Below, piece after piece: positions 39,311 through 41,799 of a DNA stretch of 41,799 nt. Each line of letters begins with the position of its first letter. Position 1 is the stretch's first letter. Under the pieces are notes generated by a model. The model saw only the letters and a list, made by a program, of their open reading frames with translations, was not told where the DNA came from and made no database searches. Both the position numbers and the translations under genes were made by a program. The DNA comes from an uncultured Clostridia bacterium (lineage in GTDB: Bacteria > Bacillota > Clostridia > TANB77 > CAG-508), in assembly GCA_947632605.1 (NCBI GenBank), contig CANRPX010000013.1:1-41799 (forward strand). The letters are read 5' to 3'.

Positions 39311-39964
39311 ATGAATTACTATATTGATTTTGACAATACTTTATATGAAACAGCGAAATTAACATCTTTAATGATTGAAGGAATATCAAATTTTGTTTCA
39401 AAAACAGCTGGAAAAGATAAACAAAAAATATTTGATGAAGTAATTCGAGGATTTAATTCAACAACTGGAAATATTTTTGCTTATGCTGAAACCATTGCTA
39501 GTAAATACGGAATAAATTCAGATGATATGAGAGAATGTGTAGAAAGTATAATTGATAATGGTAAACAAATTTCTTTTGATGATGCTAAAAGATTTTTAAA
39601 AAGATTAAAATCAAATGGACACCATGTAACACTTCTAACATATATACCAGATAAAAGTAATTCTGATTATCAAATGAGAAAAATAGATGGTTCTGGTTTA
39701 AAAGAATATTTTGATAGCATAATAATAACACCAGAATTAAAATTTAATTTAGATTTAGATTATAAAAATGGAATTTTTATAGATGATGATCCAAGAGATT
39801 TAATAGGACTTTATGAAAAAAATCCTATTAAAGTTATAAGAATAAGAAAAAGAAGTAATAAAAGATCTAAAATAAATATAGATAACAGCAATATAGAAGA
39901 ACATGAATCTTTTGATACAATTACAGTACCAAAAGCTAGAAATTATGAAGATTCAGGAAGATAA
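39311..39964 (+). CDS. HAD-superfamily hydrolase-like protein
   Basis: 217 residues. The N-terminal YYIDFDNTLYET carries the HAD nucleophile motif DxDxT (Asp6, Asp8). A helical cap follows. LLTYIPDK (about 106-113) supplies the motif II threonine, and GIFIDDDPRDL (about 153-163) is the acidic motif IV. The final 40 residues are basic, then acidic and disordered. The family is mostly small-molecule phosphatases; the substrate cannot be told. ATG 39311 is chosen because GGAGGAG lies just upstream and after the promoter; an in-frame TTG at 39296 coincides with the ribosome site. Confidence 0.8.
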   Translation: MNYYIDFDNTLYETAKLTSLMIEGISNFVSKTAGKDKQKIFDEVIRGFNSTTGNIFAYAETIASKYGINSDDMRECVESIIDNGKQISFDDAKRFLKRLKSNGHHVTLLTYIPDKSNSDYQMRKIDGSGLKEYFDSIIITPELKFNLDLDYKNGIFIDDDPRDLIGLYEKNPIKVIRIRKRSNKRSKINIDNSNIEEHESFDTITVPKARNYEDSGR

Positions 39965-39967
39965 ATC

Positions 39968-39996
39968 TTGACTTTGTCTATTAATTATTGTAAAAT
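39968..39996 (+). promoter_or_regulatory. Promoter of the glyS T-box leader
   Basis: TTGACT (39968-39973), a 17-base spacer, then TAAAAT (39991-39996), just after the HAD gene. Confidence 0.75.
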
Positions 39997-40020
39997 AGAT
40001 AACATAATATGAATTGTGTT

Positions 40021-40207
40021 GAAGAAGAGGGAATATATAAAAAGAAAATTTAAAGTGAGTTTGTGATAGTGAGAAACAAATAATTTTTAATATATTTTGG
40101 AACTTTGGAGCAATATTAATTAAGGTGGGTATAAAAATACCAATTAGGGTGGAACCGCGTAAGTAGAACTTACGTCCCTAGCTTTATGCTAAGGATGTAA
40201 GTTTTTT
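40021..40207 (+). promoter_or_regulatory. T-box riboswitch of glyS (specifier GGA)
   Basis: The T-box core AGGGTGGAACCGCG lies at 40146-40159. A terminator follows: ACTTACGTCCCTAGC pairs with GCTAAGGATGTAAGT, then Ts to 40207. Stem I is clear (AATATATAAAAA with TTTTTAATATATT), and the specifier triplet GGA (40099-40101, glycine) sits just below it, before the TTTGGAG block shared with the valS leader. Confidence 0.92.
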
Positions 40208-40285
40208 GTTTTACAAAAAACTTGTCCTTAGAAAAAATATGAAGAACACCATATCTTCATAAAAAATAAAGAGGAGGTTTTAATT

Positions 40286-41668
40286 ATGGTAGAATCAATG
40301 GAAAAAATGGTAAGCTTATGCAAATCAAGAGGATATATTTATCCAGGTTCTGAAATTTATGGAGGTCTTGCTAATACATGGGATTATGGACCTTTAGGAG
40401 TAGAACTAAAAAATAATGTTAAAAAAGCTTGGCTTAAAAAATTTGTACAAGAAAGTAAGTATAATGTAGGCTTAGATGCAGCAATACTTATGAATCCAGA
40501 AACATGGGTAGCATCAGGACATGTTGGTGGATTTTCAGATCCACTTATTGATTGCAAAGAGTGTAAAACAAGACACAGAGCAGATAAACTTATAGAAGAA
40601 TGGGCACATGCAAATGGAAAAGATATGATTGCTGATGGAATGACAGATGAAGCAATGGTTAATTTTATAAATGAAAACAAAATTGTTTGTCCAACTTGTG
40701 GAAAATTAAATTTTACATCAATTAGAAAATTTAATTTGATGTTTAAAACATTTCAAGGTGTAACAGAAGACTCAAAAGCAGAAATTTTCTTAAGACCAGA
40801 AACTGCACAAGGTATATTTGTAAATTTTAAAAATGTACAAAGAACAACAAGAAGAAAACTTCCAATGGGAATTGCTCAAATTGGTAAGGCTTTCAGAAAT
40901 GAAATAACACCAGGAAACTTCACATTTAGAACAAGAGAGTTTGAACAAATGGAGCTTGAATTTTTCTGCAAACCAGGTACAGATACAGAATGGTTTGATT
41001 ATTGGAGAAATTATTGTAAACAATTTTTATTAAATTTAGGAATTGAAGAAAAAAATATAAGATTAAGAGATCACTCTCCAGAAGAATTAGTATTTTATAG
41101 TAAAGGAACAACAGATATAGAATTTGCATTTCCTTTTGGATGGGGAGAATTATGGGGAATTGCAGATAGAACAGATTATGATTTATCAAGACACATGGAA
41201 CATTCAAAACAAGATTTAAGTTATTTAGATCCAGAAACAAATGAAAAATATGTGCCTTATTGTATTGAACCATCACTTGGTGCAGATAGAGTAACACTTG
41301 CATTTTTATGTAATAGTTATTTTGAAGAAGAAGTTGGAGAGGGGGATGTAAGAACTGTTCTTAAATTACATCCAGCATTAGCTCCTTATAAAGTGGCTGT
41401 ATTACCATTATCTAAAAAGCTATCTGAAAAAGCAGAGGAAGTTTATACAAATCTTTCAAAATATTTTATGTGTGATTATGATGAAGCAGGAAGTATAGGA
41501 AAAAGATATAGAAGAGAAGATGAAATAGGAACACCTTATTGTGTTACAATAGATTTTGATACTTTAGAAGATGGATGTGTTACTGTAAGAGATAGAGACA
41601 CAATGGAACAAGTTAGAATTAAAATAGAAGATGTAAGGAAATATATTGAAGAAAAAATAGAATTTTAA
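40286..41668 (+). CDS. glyS: Glycyl-tRNA synthetase (homodimeric type)
   Basis: A 460-residue class II synthetase of the alpha-2 type, in which one chain does what GlyQ and GlyS do together in other bacteria. [18 protein letters not shown] (18-35) and the motif-2 region [18 protein letters not shown] (about 193-210) are typical. The motif-3 segment [15 protein letters not shown] follows. CKECK and CPTCG pairs suggest a zinc site. The C-terminal anticodon-binding domain starts near [22 protein letters not shown] precedes ATG. The glycine T-box upstream supports the identity. Confidence 0.96.
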   Translation: MVESMEKMVSLCKSRGYIYPGSEIYGGLANTWDYGPLGVELKNNVKKAWLKKFVQESKYNVGLDAAILMNPETWVASGHVGGFSDPLIDCKECKTRHRADKLIEEWAHANGKDMIADGMTDEAMVNFINENKIVCPTCGKLNFTSIRKFNLMFKTFQGVTEDSKAEIFLRPETAQGIFVNFKNVQRTTRRKLPMGIAQIGKAFRNEITPGNFTFRTREFEQMELEFFCKPGTDTEWFDYWRNYCKQFLLNLGIEEKNIRLRDHSPEELVFYSKGTTDIEFAFPFGWGELWGIADRTDYDLSRHMEHSKQDLSYLDPETNEKYVPYCIEPSLGADRVTLAFLCNSYFEEEVGEGDVRTVLKLHPALAPYKVAVLPLSKKLSEKAEEVYTNLSKYFMCDYDEAGSIGKRYRREDEIGTPYCVTIDFDTLEDGCVTVRDRDTMEQVRIKIEDVRKYIEEKIEF

Positions 41669-41674
41669 TAATAA

Positions 41675-41717
41675 AATCAGGAAATATGTAGTAATATGTA
41701 TTTCCTGATTATTTTTA
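41675..41717 (+). terminator. Terminator after glyS
   Basis: AATCAGGAAATA (41675-41686) pairs perfectly with TATTTCCTGATT (41699-41710), followed by a T run. Confidence 0.85.
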
Positions 41718-41785
41718 ATAAATTATAAATGGTAAAATTAAATTACCGTTTTTAAGAAAATAAAAAGACACATAATTAAAACTTA

Positions 41786-41794
41786 TGATACAAT
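41786..41794 (+). promoter_or_regulatory. Possible promoter of a gene beyond the window
   Basis: TGATACAAT, an extended minus-10 with no good minus-35, at the right edge. Nothing else is seen between the glyS terminator and the end. Confidence 0.35.
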
Positions 41795-41799
41795 GTTGG

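Noticed and set aside
40384..41303. Several - strand open frames under glyS.
   Set aside because: They are antisense to a complete, clearly identified synthetase and have no start signals.
1..41799. CRISPR arrays, insertion sequences, integrases or prophage genes.
   Set aside because: No regularly spaced repeats, terminal inverted repeats with a transposase, or phage structural genes were seen on either strand.

Overview
The window is A/T-rich DNA from a low-G+C, Gram-positive, endospore-forming bacterium, most likely an uncultured-type gut clostridium. The reasons are AAA/TTA/GAA-dominated codon use, GGAGG ribosome sites, two T-box leaders, a SpoVT gene with a sigma-G-type promoter, a sortase, an LtaS-type lipid-anchored polymer synthase, and no outer-membrane genes. 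Gene density is high. Almost all genes are on the + strand; the exceptions are the orotate phosphoribosyltransferase-like gene, a tRNA pair and the LtaS-like gene. I see no insertion sequence, prophage or CRISPR array.

Layout. 1-2400: a pilin-like protein and a DUF2207-type membrane protein. 2411-13739: the main pyrimidine region. An atypical orotate phosphoribosyltransferase is read leftward, next to uraA (uracil permease) behind an attenuator. A long operon follows: pyrC, pyrF, an aldose-epimerase-like gene, a dUTPase/dCTP-deaminase-like gene, pyrK, a frameshifted DUF6056 membrane protein, pyrD, lemA and a DUF3137 gene. 13740-21400: T-box plus valS, an unknown anchored protein, a ComF-family gene, a KAP-type P-loop NTPase and endonuclease IV. 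21420-23010: a short leader ORF with a hairpin, then pyrB and pyrI. 23069-24846: spoVT, a compositionally foreign 111-residue gene and a Sel1-repeat protein. 24900-27570: a compact alaS and a sortase. 27687-34380: three signalling modules, namely a membrane-tethered XRE regulator, an ECF sigma factor with a DUF4179 anti-sigma-like protein, and a BlaI/M56 pair whose sensor part is a WG-repeat array. 34422-38895: tRNA-Gln and tRNA-His, GH25 lysozyme, D,D-carboxypeptidase and LtaS-like synthase. 39122-39204: a cluster of DnaA boxes. 39311-41668: a HAD hydrolase, then T-box plus glyS.

Together the pyr genes cover every step from aspartate carbamoylation to UMP (pyrBI, pyrC, pyrDK, pyrE-like, pyrF) plus uracil import; carbamoyl-phosphate synthase is not in the window. 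The most notable observation concerns their control. I see no PyrR-binding consensus. Instead, uraA and pyrB are each preceded by a short translatable ORF that ends in, or just before, an intrinsic terminator, the arrangement known from enterobacterial pyrBI attenuation. The predicted first transcribed bases of the pyrC operon contain an A-then-U tract like those used for UTP-sensitive reiterative initiation. All functional statements are inferences from sequence; no database search was possible.
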